From an uncultured Peptococcaceae bacterium (GTDB lineage: Bacteria > Bacillota > Peptococcia > Peptococcales > Peptococcaceae): a stretch of 17,858 nucleotides of DNA. Position numbers and translations under genes: made by a program. This document shows positions 1 through 6,895 of the stretch, piece after piece. A model generated the notes under the pieces. The model searched no databases and was not told the DNA's origin. It was given only the letters and a program-made list of their open reading frames with translations. Every line of letters starts with the position of its first letter. The first letter of the stretch is position 1. The DNA lies in assembly GCA_958451915.1 (NCBI GenBank), contig CAUDRX010000031.1:1-17858 (forward strand). Reading direction: 5' to 3'.

Positions 1-772
1 TCATGCTATCATAGGCGGCAAGGGTTTCGTCGTCGAGATGGCTGGCGTAGGGAACGCCGTTTTCATCGAGGCTGTATTCAGGACTGAGGAGCGGGGTGGA
101 GGTGCCGTCTTTGTTTTCCTGCATCCCTTTGTCAAGATAGAGGGTGGTAAAGGCGGGTTCGGTATGGATATCACCCTTCTCATCCATCACGTTTGCAGGG
201 CTGCAGCGCAGCACAAGGCGTTGGTTGTCGGCCCTGCATTCAGCGATAACGAATTTTGCGTCATCGTCGATGCTGGTCTCAAATGAAAACAGTGCTGGAA
301 AATCCGGCGGGATGACGCTGTAGGTGGTGTTGCCGTCTTCTGCAATATAGCGGCCGGTGGCGAAATCGTCCCCGTTCTCATCGGTAAGGATCTGAGGAGT
401 GAAACCGTATTTTTGCACTGTGGCTGCGAATTGGTCTTCAAAATCATTTCTTTGATGCGTCCAATAGCCGCAATATCCTGCGCAGATGACAGCGGCAGCA
501 CAAACGGCGCCTATGATGCCTTTTAATATACGTTTGCCGGCGCGTCGTTCCTTGTCAATGGTCTGGATCATATGCTCGTCCTCCTTGAGCAGCGTGTCCA
601 GGGAGATGCCGAAGCGGTCGCTCAATGCCACAAGGGTCTCAAGGTCAGGATAGGATTTTTCGTTCTCCCAGTTTGAAACGGTCTGACGTGTGACGTGAAA
701 GAGCTGTCCGAAGGCTTCCTGGGTCATGCTGTGTTCTTTTCTGATCTGTGCGATCTCTTTTCCGAGTTTCAT
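1..772 (-). CDS. Membrane-anchored XRE-family transcriptional regulator (partial, C-terminus beyond left edge)
   Basis: The frame is open from an ATG at 772 down to the window edge (257 codons, no stop), so the C-terminus is missing. Residues 1-64 form a Cro/CI-type helix-turn-helix (MTQEAFGQLFHVTRQTVSNWE), the common short XRE domain of Bacillota. Residues about 82-104 form one hydrophobic membrane segment after a basic stretch (KERRAGKR). The rest is a polar, acidic region of about 150 residues that would lie outside the cytoplasm. The layout suggests a one-component sensor whose outer domain signals to a cytoplasmic DNA-binding head; ligand and targets are unknown. An AAGGA ribosome binding site lies 8 nt before the ATG. 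The gene follows htpG on the same strand but is separated by a terminator and has its own candidate promoter. The regulator class is clear; the function of the outer domain is not. Confidence 0.85.
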   Translation of the reverse strand, partial: MKLGKEIAQIRKEHSMTQEAFGQLFHVTRQTVSNWENEKSYPDLETLVALSDRFGISLDTLLKEDEHMIQTIDKERRAGKRILKGIIGAVCAAAVICAGYCGYWTHQRNDFEDQFAATVQKYGFTPQILTDENGDDFATGRYIAEDGNTTYSVIPPDFPALFSFETSIDDDAKFVIAECRADNQRLVLRCSPANVMDEKGDIHTEPAFTTLYLDKGMQENKDGTSTPLLSPEYSLDENGVPYASHLDDETLAAYDSM

Positions 773-799
773 AGTCGTGTCCTTTCTTAGCAGGAGAAT

Positions 800-809
800 G
801 ATGCGCATC
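800..809. promoter_or_regulatory. 10-bp palindrome in the leader of the membrane-anchored regulator
   Basis: GATGCGCATC is a perfect 10-bp palindrome between the candidate -10 box (825-830) and the start codon of the regulator. It is flanked by CAGGA (791-795) and TCCTG (815-819), which extend the dyad with a one-base offset. It could be an autoregulatory operator or an mRNA hairpin; nothing here decides between them. Confidence 0.3.
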
Positions 810-824
810 GTTTTTCCTGCTGTC

Positions 825-852
825 ATTATCGCAGAAGACGGGCGGGAAATAA
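825..852 (-). promoter_or_regulatory. Candidate extended -10 promoter for the membrane-anchored regulator
   Basis: Read on the minus strand, GATAAT (825-830) is preceded by TGC, giving an extended -10 (TGnGATAAT). A poor -35 match (TTTATT, about 848-853) lies roughly 17 bp upstream. It would produce a leader of about 45 nt containing the palindrome at 800-809. Confidence 0.4.
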
Positions 853-906
853 AGCAACTGGACTTTGCAAGGGGCGTTTTGCAGCGCAAAGGATCTTTGA
901 CATCGC

Positions 907-938
907 AAAAAAGCCGCTGGCGCAGGCGCGAGCGGCTT
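907..938 (-). terminator. Intrinsic terminator of htpG
   Basis: On the minus strand AAGCCGCT pairs with AGCGGCTT (931-938 with 911-918) around a GC-rich 12-base loop and is followed by a run of six T. It lies about 26 bp past the htpG stop, so htpG is monocistronic. Confidence 0.85.
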
Positions 939-964
939 ATAAAGGGGTGTATGGAAAAAGGGTG

Positions 965-2857
965 TTATCTGGTCATGAGGGAGGAGATGCTGCGGACAAA
1001 GGTGGTAGGATCTTCTACAGGAAGGCCGGCGATCAGGCGGGCCTGCTGATAGAGCAGATTGGTGTAATCTCTGAGGGCGTCTTCGTCGTCTGCTTTGTAA
1101 AGATCTTCGAGCTTTGTATAGACAGGGTGGTTTTTGTTGATCTCGAGGACTTTCTGCGCTTTGATGGCGCCGCCGTTTGGCATGGCGGCGTAAAGTTTTT
1201 CCATATCGACAGAGATTTCTCCTTCGGTAGACAGATAGACGGCGTCCTCATCGGCGAGGTGGTCGGTGGCTTTGACGCGGACGACTTCGCTGGAAAGCAG
1301 GCCGGCGAGCTTATCAAAGAAGGCGTTGTCTTCTTCGCTGGTCTTCTCTTCTTTTTCGGTTTCGTCATCGAGACCGAGGTCGTCGCCGGAAACAGAGCGG
1401 AATTCCTTGCCCTCGTAATTGCCGATGACCTTGAGTACAAACTCATCAAAAGCGTCGGTCAGATAGAGCATCTCATAGTTCTTTTTCTTGATGATGCCGA
1501 CCTGTGGCAGTGTATCGATCTGGTCGGCCGAACTGCCGGCGGCATAGTAGATGTACTTCTGGTCTTCCGGCATGCGTTCAACGTATTCCTTAAGAGTGGT
1601 GAGCTTGTTCTCTGTGGAAGAGTAGAAGAGCAGGAAGTCCTGCAGCTTGTCTTTGTGAGCACCGTAACTGTCGTAAATGCTGATCTTAATGTGGCGGCCA
1701 AAAGCTTTGAAGAAGGCTTCGTAGTTCTCGCGTTCCTTATCGCGCATCTGGCCGAGCTCTCTGGTGATGCGTTCGTCGATCTTGTGACGGATGGTCATGA
1801 GCTGGCGATCGTGCTGCAGGAGTTCGCGGGAAATATTGAGGGAAAGGTCTTCGCTGTCGACAACGCCCTTGACGAAATTATAATACTCTGGCAGGAGGTC
1901 TTCGCAGTTGTCCATGATCAGCACGCCGTTAGAGTAGAGCGCCAGACCACGCTTGTAATCGTTGGTATAATAATCGAATGGTGGCTGGCTTGGGATGTAG
2001 AGGATGGCGCGATAGGAGAGGGCAGCGCCTTCGGCGTTGAGATGGACATGGCGCAATGGCTTGTCAAAGCCGAAGCGGCGCTCGTGATAGAAGTTCTCGT
2101 AGTCTTCGTCGGTGAGTTCGTTTTTGTTCTTGCGCCAGATCGGCACCATGGAGTTAAGAGTATCATCTTCGTAGTAAGTCTCGTATTCAGGCTTGTCTTC
2201 GGTGCCTTCCTTCATACGGGTCTTTTCACAGAGCATGAGGATCGGATAGCGGATATAATTGGAATACCTGGTGACGAGGCTCCGCAGTACGTGTGGATCG
2301 AGGAATTCGTCGTAGTTTTCTTCATCGCTGTTGTCGCGCAGCACCAGGGTGATCTTTGTGCCTGGCGTGGTGCGATCGCACTCGGAGATGGTGTAACCGT
2401 CGGTACCATCGGAATGCCACATCGCTGCTGGTTCATCGCCCCAGGTCTTGGATTCGACGGTCACGTCCTTTGCGACCATGAAAGCGGAATAGAAGCCAAC
2501 GCCGAATTGGCCGATGATGCTATGGTCATCCTCCTGTTCCTGGGTGGCTTTGAAATCGAAACTGCCGCTTTTGGCGATGGTGCCGAGGTTGTTCTCGAGT
2601 TCGTCAGCGGTCATACCGACACCGGTGTCTTCGATGGTGAGGGTACGCGCCTCTTTGTTTGGGGTGAGGCGGATATAGAAGTCGTCTTTATTAAAGGTGC
2701 GGTTCTCATCAGTCAGGGTCTGATAGTAGACCTTGTCGATGGCATCCGATGCGTTCGAGATCAGTTCGCGCAGGAAGATCTCGCGGTTGGTGTAGATGGA
2801 ATGGATCATCAGATCCATGAGTCGTTGGGATTCTGCTTTAAAGGCTTTCTTAGCCAT
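965..2857 (-). CDS. htpG: Molecular chaperone HtpG (bacterial Hsp90)
   Basis: Cytoplasmic ATP-dependent chaperone of the Hsp90 family, dimeric, acting on stress-damaged and late-folding proteins. The 630-aa product has the usual bacterial length. The N-terminal GHKL ATPase domain is visible: ELISNASDA (residues 31-39), DTGVGMT (77-83) and GQFGVGF (116-122). NISRELLQ in the middle domain carries the arginine that contacts ATP. The reading frame extends to a GTG at 2866, but that codon overlaps the AGAGG ribosome binding site, so I choose the ATG at 2857 (MAKKAFKAES), which has proper spacing. The gene stands alone between its own promoter and terminator. A perfect CIRCE element overlaps the start of transcription, so repression by HrcA and induction by heat or misfolded protein is expected. 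Confidence 0.97.
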   Translation of the reverse strand: MAKKAFKAESQRLMDLMIHSIYTNREIFLRELISNASDAIDKVYYQTLTDENRTFNKDDFYIRLTPNKEARTLTIEDTGVGMTADELENNLGTIAKSGSFDFKATQEQEDDHSIIGQFGVGFYSAFMVAKDVTVESKTWGDEPAAMWHSDGTDGYTISECDRTTPGTKITLVLRDNSDEENYDEFLDPHVLRSLVTRYSNYIRYPILMLCEKTRMKEGTEDKPEYETYYEDDTLNSMVPIWRKNKNELTDEDYENFYHERRFGFDKPLRHVHLNAEGAALSYRAILYIPSQPPFDYYTNDYKRGLALYSNGVLIMDNCEDLLPEYYNFVKGVVDSEDLSLNISRELLQHDRQLMTIRHKIDERITRELGQMRDKERENYEAFFKAFGRHIKISIYDSYGAHKDKLQDFLLFYSSTENKLTTLKEYVERMPEDQKYIYYAAGSSADQIDTLPQVGIIKKKNYEMLYLTDAFDEFVLKVIGNYEGKEFRSVSGDDLGLDDETEKEEKTSEEDNAFFDKLAGLLSSEVVRVKATDHLADEDAVYLSTEGEISVDMEKLYAAMPNGGAIKAQKVLEINKNHPVYTKLEDLYKADDEDALRDYTNLLYQQARLIAGLPVEDPTTFVRSISSLMTR

Positions 2858-2878
2858 TTTGGTCACCTCTTGGAGATA

Positions 2879-2905
2879 TTAGCACTCGCTTTACATGAGT
2901 GCTAA
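2879..2905. promoter_or_regulatory. CIRCE operator (HrcA binding site) upstream of htpG
   Basis: TTAGCACTC (2879-2887), nine bases, GAGTGCTAA (2897-2905). This matches the CIRCE consensus at all 18 arm positions. It begins about 5 bp downstream of the htpG -10 box and so covers the expected transcription start, the usual place for HrcA repression. Confidence 0.96.
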
Positions 2906-2909
2906 TATT

Positions 2910-2937
2910 ATTGTAGCACGTTTAGTGGCATTGTCAA
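2910..2937 (-). promoter_or_regulatory. Sigma-A promoter of htpG
   Basis: On the minus strand TTGACA (2932-2937, perfect -35), a 16-bp spacer, and TACAAT (2910-2915, -10 with one mismatch). The CIRCE element follows directly. Confidence 0.9.
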
Positions 2938-3013
2938 GCGGTGATGATAGAGAAATATTTTTGTGAGACCGTTGTATATACGATATCAATGAAGAAAAAA
3001 CGAGGAGAGAAAA

Positions 3014-3685
3014 ATGTGGCGTTCAAATGATTATCTCAGTATACATGTTGCATATGACTGGTGCGATGGCGGTAAAGCCTGTGTACTCTACGCATTTACA
3101 ATGCTGGCGTTGTTTGTGCAGGGAAGACTGTATCTGTCGCTGCTAAGCCTTGAAGTGCTCGGAAGCCTGAATATTCTGCGGCGCCTTGTCGTGCTGGTGA
3201 TGACACTCACTGTAGTTTTTGCGGCGCGGGAGCGATTGATAAGTATTGGCGTAACGCATCGGCATCTGGGTGAGAGTATGGTGCTTGGTCTGGCGTTGGG
3301 CGTCAGCGAGCATTTTTCGACGGGCCTCACTTTTGCTGGATTTGGCGCGGCGAATGCGCTCTCACTGCTGACATTTTTCGTTGGTGCGCTGTAGGAGGAA
3401 CTTTGCTTCCGGGGATATATCAGTACACGGCTGACGGGTTTGATTCATTATCCGGCCCTGGCGTCGATTGTTACAGGCGGATTGTTTCTGCTTTATCATT
3501 ATGTGATCTTTTGGGGTGTGAGTGGTGAGATCACATTTGATGGGATCTCTGCCACGCGGCTTGTATTTATCTTACTGCTGCATTTTGTCTGTGATGCAAC
3601 CTATCAGCGCACGAATTGTATCTGGGGTGCCGTGGCACTGTATTTTATCTATAACATTCTTTCAGGCATCATGCAGTTTGGATAA
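3014..3685 (+). pseudogene. CPBP-family intramembrane metalloprotease, interrupted by in-frame TAG
   Basis: One frame runs from the ATG at 3014 to the TAA at 3683-3685 (223 codons) but contains TAG at 3392-3394 (codon 127). Both halves are hydrophobic and belong together: the conserved CPBP/Rce1-like motif EELCFRGY (residues 128-135) starts immediately after the stop, followed by a motif-2 His (H162) and the closing YQRTNCIW...YFIYN stretch (residues 197-214). The family's usual HxxxN is YxxxN here, so a second active-site residue also differs. Members are multi-pass membrane proteases or protease-like proteins. The start has a good AGGAGAG site at 3004-3010. The UAG would leave a 126-residue fragment without the catalytic region. 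TAGGAGGAA at the break resembles a ribosome binding site, but no in-frame ATG, GTG or TTG lies close enough downstream. A decayed gene is the simplest reading; sequencing error or stop readthrough are alternatives. Confidence 0.8.
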
Positions 3686-3690
3686 AACAG

Positions 3691-3725
3691 GGCACATCCG
3701 CATTGTTTTGCGGATGTGCCTTTGT
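3691..3725 (+). terminator. Intrinsic terminator after the CPBP gene
   Basis: GGCACATCCGCA (3691-3702) pairs perfectly with TGCGGATGTGCC (3709-3720) around a short loop and is followed by TTTGTTATT. It begins 5 bp after the TAA. Confidence 0.9.
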
Positions 3726-3798
3726 TATTATGTGGATTTCAAACCATACAAACAATAAGGGATGCGGCTTGTCTCTTCTTCTCTACGGAACGCAGAAT

Positions 3799-3841
3799 CT
3801 ACGGCGCGTAGGTTTTGCCAGCGTATACAGCATGATATTCT
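3799..3841 (+). promoter_or_regulatory. Candidate promoter and upstream dyad for the flavodoxin-like gene
   Basis: TTGCCA (3815-3820) and TATTCT (3836-3841) are 15 bp apart. TGA immediately before the latter gives an extended -10. The palindrome CTACG-GCG-CGTAG (3799-3811) abuts the -35 box, and a further CTACG occurs at 3783-3787, so a regulator site is possible. Confidence 0.4.
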
Positions 3842-3873
3842 GAATACGCAGTCCACGCAGAGGAGAGATAACA

Positions 3874-4545
3874 ATGAAAGTAACAGTATTTAATGGCAGT
3901 CCGGCTGCCGGGCGCAGCGCAACCCATGTGATGGCTGATGCTTTTTTGCACGGCGCTGCGCGCGCTGGTGCGGAAGTGAACGAGGTATTTCTTGCGGAGA
4001 AGACGATCCGTCAGTGTCAGGGGTGTTTTGCCTGCTGGTTTCAAACACCGGGACAATGTATTTTACAGGATGATATGGCAGCGCTGATCGCCGCTTATCG
4101 ATCATCGGACATTGTCGTTTTTGCGACGCCGGTCTACACATGGAACATGACGGCGATCCTGAAAAATTTTGTTGATCGTCTGGCGCCGCTCAAAGCACCG
4201 AAAATGACCAGACAGCAGGGGCGTTTTGACCTGGAAGATGCGCAGCCGGGCACACAGCGGTTTGTTGTGCTGGCAAACTGTGGGTTTCCCGGTGAAAACA
4301 ATTTCGATGTGCTGCGTGCGGCGATGGCTTGTGCGCAGCCGACACTCGAGATCTATCGCAACTGTGGCAAGCTGCTCACGAGCAAACAGCCTGTCGCGCA
4401 GGAACGGGTGGCACAGTGGCTGCCGGCTGTCGAATGTGCTGGCCAGGAGTTGGTGCGGGACGGCGCTGTTTCTGCCGAAACGCAGGCGTGGCTCGCTGCG
4501 CCGCTGATGGGTGTGGAAGAATACGTGGAATTTTTGGGCATGTGA
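3874..4545 (+). CDS. Flavodoxin-family NAD(P)H-dependent oxidoreductase with conserved cysteine motif
   Basis: The 223-aa product has a flavodoxin-like fold: MKVTVFNGSP at the N-terminus is the first strand and phosphate-binding loop for FMN, and FATPVYTWNMTA (residues 83-94) is the second flavin-contacting loop. Between them is CQGCFACWFQTPGQC (C48, C51, C54, C62) followed by DDM. This is the pattern of a widespread family of anaerobe flavodoxin/iron-sulfur flavoprotein-like reductases, but the cysteine spacing alone does not prove a cluster. Likely a soluble FMN protein that reduces quinones, nitro compounds or another acceptor; the substrate is unknown. The residues after about 110 do not match a domain I know. 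The ribosome binding site AGAGGAGAG precedes the ATG at 3874. The gene has its own candidate promoter and converges on the MATE gene. Confidence 0.85.
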   Translation: MKVTVFNGSPAAGRSATHVMADAFLHGAARAGAEVNEVFLAEKTIRQCQGCFACWFQTPGQCILQDDMAALIAAYRSSDIVVFATPVYTWNMTAILKNFVDRLAPLKAPKMTRQQGRFDLEDAQPGTQRFVVLANCGFPGENNFDVLRAAMACAQPTLEIYRNCGKLLTSKQPVAQERVAQWLPAVECAGQELVRDGAVSAETQAWLAAPLMGVEEYVEFLGM

Positions 4546-4589
4546 AAAATAAGAGCACTTTCGTAAGAAACGAAAGTGCTCTTATTTTT
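4545..4589. terminator. Bidirectional intrinsic terminator between the oxidoreductase and MATE genes
   Basis: A perfect 20-bp stem (4545-4564 with 4570-4589) has a 5-base loop. It has A-rich and T-rich ends on both sides, so it can stop transcripts arriving from either direction. The last base of the oxidoreductase stop codon is the first base of the stem. Confidence 0.95.
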
Positions 4590-4603
4590 TGTGAACGTGC
4601 TTT

Positions 4604-5950
4604 TTAAAGCAGTGCCTTGCCGTGCTTTGTGAGGCGACGCCAGTACCAGAGACCGTAGATGTCTGCCAGGGCCCAACCGATCGGTACGGCGGCCCAGATG
4701 CCAGTAACACCGATGGAAGGGATCGCAGAGAGGGCATAGGCAAGGATGACGCGGGTACCGAGGGAGATCACTGTGAGCACAACGCTCATTCCCGGGCGGG
4801 CGACAGCGCGGTAGAGCCCGTAGAGGAGAAAGAGGATGCCGATGCCAACGTAGAACGCACCTTCTACGCGCAGGTAATGCACACCTGCATCGATGATGGC
4901 GGTCTCACTGCTATCGATAAAGATCGTCATCAGCGGTTTGGCAAAGATGAAGACGATCGCGCTCACGGCGATGCTGAAAACGGCGGCGGTGATAAAGGCC
5001 GATCGCACACCCTGGCGGATGCGTTCCGCCTTGCCAGCGCCGTAGTTCTGGGCGATGAAGGTGGAGAAGGCGTTGCCGAAATCCTGCACCGGGTTGTAGG
5101 CAAAGGTGTCGATCTTCACGGCGGCGGCGAAGGCGGCCATGACGACCGGGCCGAAGCTGTTGACCAGCCCTTGCACGAGCAGGATGCCGAAGTTCATCAC
5201 AGACTGCTGGATGCAGGTGAGGAAGGAAAAGCTCGTGATCTCATGGAAGACGCTACGGTCCCAGTGCATGTGCCGCCGCGTAGGGCGCAGCTCCGCAAAG
5301 GCATGCAGGGTATAGAGGGCCAGGCCGATGCCGCTGACCCACTGGGAGAGGATCGTCGCAAAGGCAGCCCCGGCGACGCCCCAGTAGAACACGCAGACAA
5401 AGACGAGGTCGAGGATGATGTTCATCACCGCGCTGACGGCCAAAAAGATCAGCGGCACCTTGGAATTGCCAAGGGCGCGCAGCAGGCAGGAGAAATAATT
5501 CTGTAAAAAAGTCGCGAGGATCCCGCAGAAGATCACCAGCAGGTAGGTCTTCATGAGCGCGGCGACGTCCGCGTCACCGACGCGTAGGAACCAGATGATG
5601 AAGTCGATCCCGGCAAAGACGAGCACATTGATCACCAGCGAAACGAGCCCGATGAAGACGAAAGACTGAAAGATACCGGTCTTGAGACGGTCCAGGTCCC
5701 CTCGCCCGTAACTGATCGAGAATGATGCACCGCTGCCCATACAGAGACCGAGCACGATCGAGGTAAGAAAGACCATTAAGGTATAGGAAGAACCGACAGC
5801 GGCCAGCGGGTTCGCCCCAAGAAAACGCCCGACGATCACAGTGTCGGCGATGTTATAGCATTGCTGCAGGAGGTTTCCTGCGATCATCGGCAGGGCGAAG
5901 ATGAGCAGGCTTTTTGTGATGTTCCCAGTGAGAAGTTTACTTTCTTGCAT
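4604..5950 (-). CDS. MATE-family multidrug/cation efflux transporter
   Basis: A 448-aa integral membrane protein of normal MATE length with about twelve hydrophobic segments. Characteristic stretches are SLLIFALPMIAGNLLQQCYNIADTVIVGRFLG at the N-terminus and a second-half repeat beginning near NYGAGKAERIRQGVRSAF. MATE proteins export cationic drugs or metabolites in exchange for Na+ or H+; the substrate cannot be read from sequence. The frame extends upstream to an ATG at 5989, but the ATG at 5950 (MQESKLLTGN) has a perfect AGGAGG 7 nt before it and lies downstream of the promoter, so I use it. The gene is divergent from the methyltransferase and ends against the shared terminator at 4545-4589. 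A 19-bp palindrome lies between -10 box and ribosome binding site, so repressor control is likely. Confidence 0.93.
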   Translation of the reverse strand: MQESKLLTGNITKSLLIFALPMIAGNLLQQCYNIADTVIVGRFLGANPLAAVGSSYTLMVFLTSIVLGLCMGSGASFSISYGRGDLDRLKTGIFQSFVFIGLVSLVINVLVFAGIDFIIWFLRVGDADVAALMKTYLLVIFCGILATFLQNYFSCLLRALGNSKVPLIFLAVSAVMNIILDLVFVCVFYWGVAGAAFATILSQWVSGIGLALYTLHAFAELRPTRRHMHWDRSVFHEITSFSFLTCIQQSVMNFGILLVQGLVNSFGPVVMAAFAAAVKIDTFAYNPVQDFGNAFSTFIAQNYGAGKAERIRQGVRSAFITAAVFSIAVSAIVFIFAKPLMTIFIDSSETAIIDAGVHYLRVEGAFYVGIGILFLLYGLYRAVARPGMSVVLTVISLGTRVILAYALSAIPSIGVTGIWAAVPIGWALADIYGLWYWRRLTKHGKALL

Positions 5951-5964
5951 AATACGACCTCCTG

Positions 5965-5983
5965 ACAGGTGAAGTACACCTGT
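5965..5983. promoter_or_regulatory. 19-bp palindromic candidate operator of the MATE gene
   Basis: ACAGGTG (5965-5971), five bases, CACCTGT (5977-5983): a perfect inverted repeat starting 5 bp downstream of the MATE -10 box and ending just before the ribosome binding site. The position fits a repressor covering the transcription start. The half-site ACAGGTGTA is close to the ACAnnTGTA core known for CopY/BlaI-type repressors, but this is only a resemblance. Confidence 0.7.
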
Positions 5984-5987
5984 TTTC

Positions 5988-6017
5988 ATTATAGGGCGTT
6001 GGATGTGCGGCTGTCAA
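5988..6017 (-). promoter_or_regulatory. Sigma-A promoter of the MATE gene
   Basis: On the minus strand TTGACA (6012-6017) and TATAAT (5988-5993), both perfect, are separated by 18 bp. Such a strong promoter is consistent with control by the downstream palindrome. Confidence 0.9.
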
Positions 6018-6029
6018 TTGTCCGGCGCG

Positions 6030-6058
6030 TTGACAAATATCTGCAAAAGCATGATAAT
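6030..6058 (+). promoter_or_regulatory. Sigma-A promoter of the methyltransferase gene
   Basis: TTGACA (6030-6035), 17-bp spacer, GATAAT (6053-6058). The -35 boxes of this and the MATE promoter are only 12 bp apart and point away from each other. Confidence 0.88.
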
Positions 6059-6092
6059 AGATACAACGAACGATAAGAAGGAGAAATCGATC

Positions 6093-6782
6093 ATGGCAGA
6101 TTTTGACAAAAAAGCACCGGAATATGACGCCTGGTACCAGACTCAGAAAGGGGCACTGGTGGATGCACTGGAAACGGAATGTGCCTTCAGTCTCTTTCAG
6201 CCGACGGCAGGGATGCGTGTGCTGGATGCCGGTTGTGGCACAGGCAATTTTTCATTGAAGATGGCAGCCCTTGGCGCAACAGTTGAAGGGGTCGATCTTT
6301 CTGCGCCGATGATCGGGTATGCAAAGGAGAAAGCACAGGCCTCCTCCTACGCAGACCAGCTGCATTTTCAGGTGGGTGATCTTTATGATCTGCCGTTTGC
6401 TGATGAAAGCTTCGATGCGGTGCTCTCGATGGCGGCTTTCGAGTTTATCCATGAGGACCGGCGGGCGCTGGAAGAATTCATGCGCGTGGTGAAGCCCGGC
6501 GGGCGCGTGCTCATCGGCACCATCACCGGCAACTCTGACTGGGGATTGGAGTATCAGCGTCACATGCCGCGGGAGGACTCTGTTTTTCATCATGCTGCTT
6601 TTAAGACAGCAGATGAAATGCGCGCGCTCCTGCCAGACCAGCTCCTTGCGAGCGCAGAGAGCGTTTTTCTGCCATACGCTACACCCGAGGACGAAGCGAC
6701 ACGTGCCCTCGATGAGGTCTGTCGCGCTGAGGGCGCTATTGGCGCCTTTGTTTGTCTGCTGTGGGAAAAACCGCAGGCGTAG
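6093..6782 (+). CDS. Class I SAM-dependent methyltransferase (Methyltransf_11 type)
   Basis: A 229-aa soluble protein. Motif I, the SAM-binding glycine loop, is VLDAGCGTGNF (residues 43-53). The acidic residue after strand 2 is in GVDLSAPMIGYAKE (D68). YDLPFADESFDAVLSMAAFEFIHE and the post-motif VVKPGGRVLIGTI complete the fold. It would transfer a methyl group from SAM to a small molecule or a protein; the acceptor is unknown. The frame is open back to 6003, but the ATG at 6093 has AAGGAG at 6078-6083 and lies downstream of the promoter, so it is the start. The gene is divergent from the MATE pump with a compact shared control region, which suggests but does not prove a common signal. It is monocistronic, with a terminator 9 bp after the TAG stop. 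Confidence 0.9.
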   Translation: MADFDKKAPEYDAWYQTQKGALVDALETECAFSLFQPTAGMRVLDAGCGTGNFSLKMAALGATVEGVDLSAPMIGYAKEKAQASSYADQLHFQVGDLYDLPFADESFDAVLSMAAFEFIHEDRRALEEFMRVVKPGGRVLIGTITGNSDWGLEYQRHMPREDSVFHHAAFKTADEMRALLPDQLLASAESVFLPYATPEDEATRALDEVCRAEGAIGAFVCLLWEKPQA

Positions 6783-6790
6783 AAAGAATG

Positions 6791-6817
6791 AAAGCAGGGG
6801 GATCCCTGCTTTTTTTA
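6791..6817 (+). terminator. Intrinsic terminator after the methyltransferase gene
   Basis: AAAGCAGGG (6791-6799), loop GGAT, CCCTGCTTT (6804-6812), then a T tract to 6817. It isolates the following XRE unit from upstream transcription. Confidence 0.93.
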
Positions 6818-6829
6818 TGTCAGAGAATG

Positions 6830-6843
6830 TGAAGCAAGCTTCA
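6830..6843. promoter_or_regulatory. Candidate XRE operator, copy 1 (TGAAG-N4-CTTCA)
   Basis: TGAAG-CAAG-CTTCA, a perfect 5+5 inverted repeat, lies just upstream of the -35 box of the XRE gene. Its centre is 50 bp from the centre of copy 2. Confidence 0.75.
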
Positions 6844-6851
6844 TATTTGCC

Positions 6852-6880
6852 TTGACGATGCAGATGAGATCTGATAACAT
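6852..6880 (+). promoter_or_regulatory. Promoter of the XRE / small membrane protein unit
   Basis: TTGACG (6852-6857) is a -35 box with one mismatch. The -10 is either TAACAT (6875-6880, 17-bp spacer) or GATAAC (6873-6878, 15-bp spacer). Operator copies 1 and 2 flank the promoter, the normal arrangement for autorepression. Confidence 0.65.
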
Positions 6881-6893
6881 GAAGCTGACTTCA
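6880..6893. promoter_or_regulatory. Candidate XRE operator, copy 2 (TGAAG-N4-CTTCA)
   Basis: TGAAG-CTGA-CTTCA, with the outer flanks also partly symmetric (ACA...TGT). It touches the -10 box and covers the expected transcription start. Confidence 0.78.
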
Positions 6894-6895
6894 TG

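Noticed and set aside
947..2905. 652-codon open frame on the plus strand opposite htpG
   Set aside because: It is the antisense shadow of htpG; composition is unlike a real protein, it has no ribosome binding site, and it runs through the CIRCE element.
3393..3405. Ribosome-binding-site-like AGGAGG at the TAG of the CPBP gene as a restart signal
   Set aside because: The TTG at suitable distance is out of frame and soon meets stops, and no in-frame ATG, GTG or TTG is close enough to restart the protease half.
4622..5506. 294-codon open frame on the plus strand opposite the MATE gene
   Set aside because: The product is Asp/Glu/His-rich and without any domain, and it lies antisense to a clear transporter.
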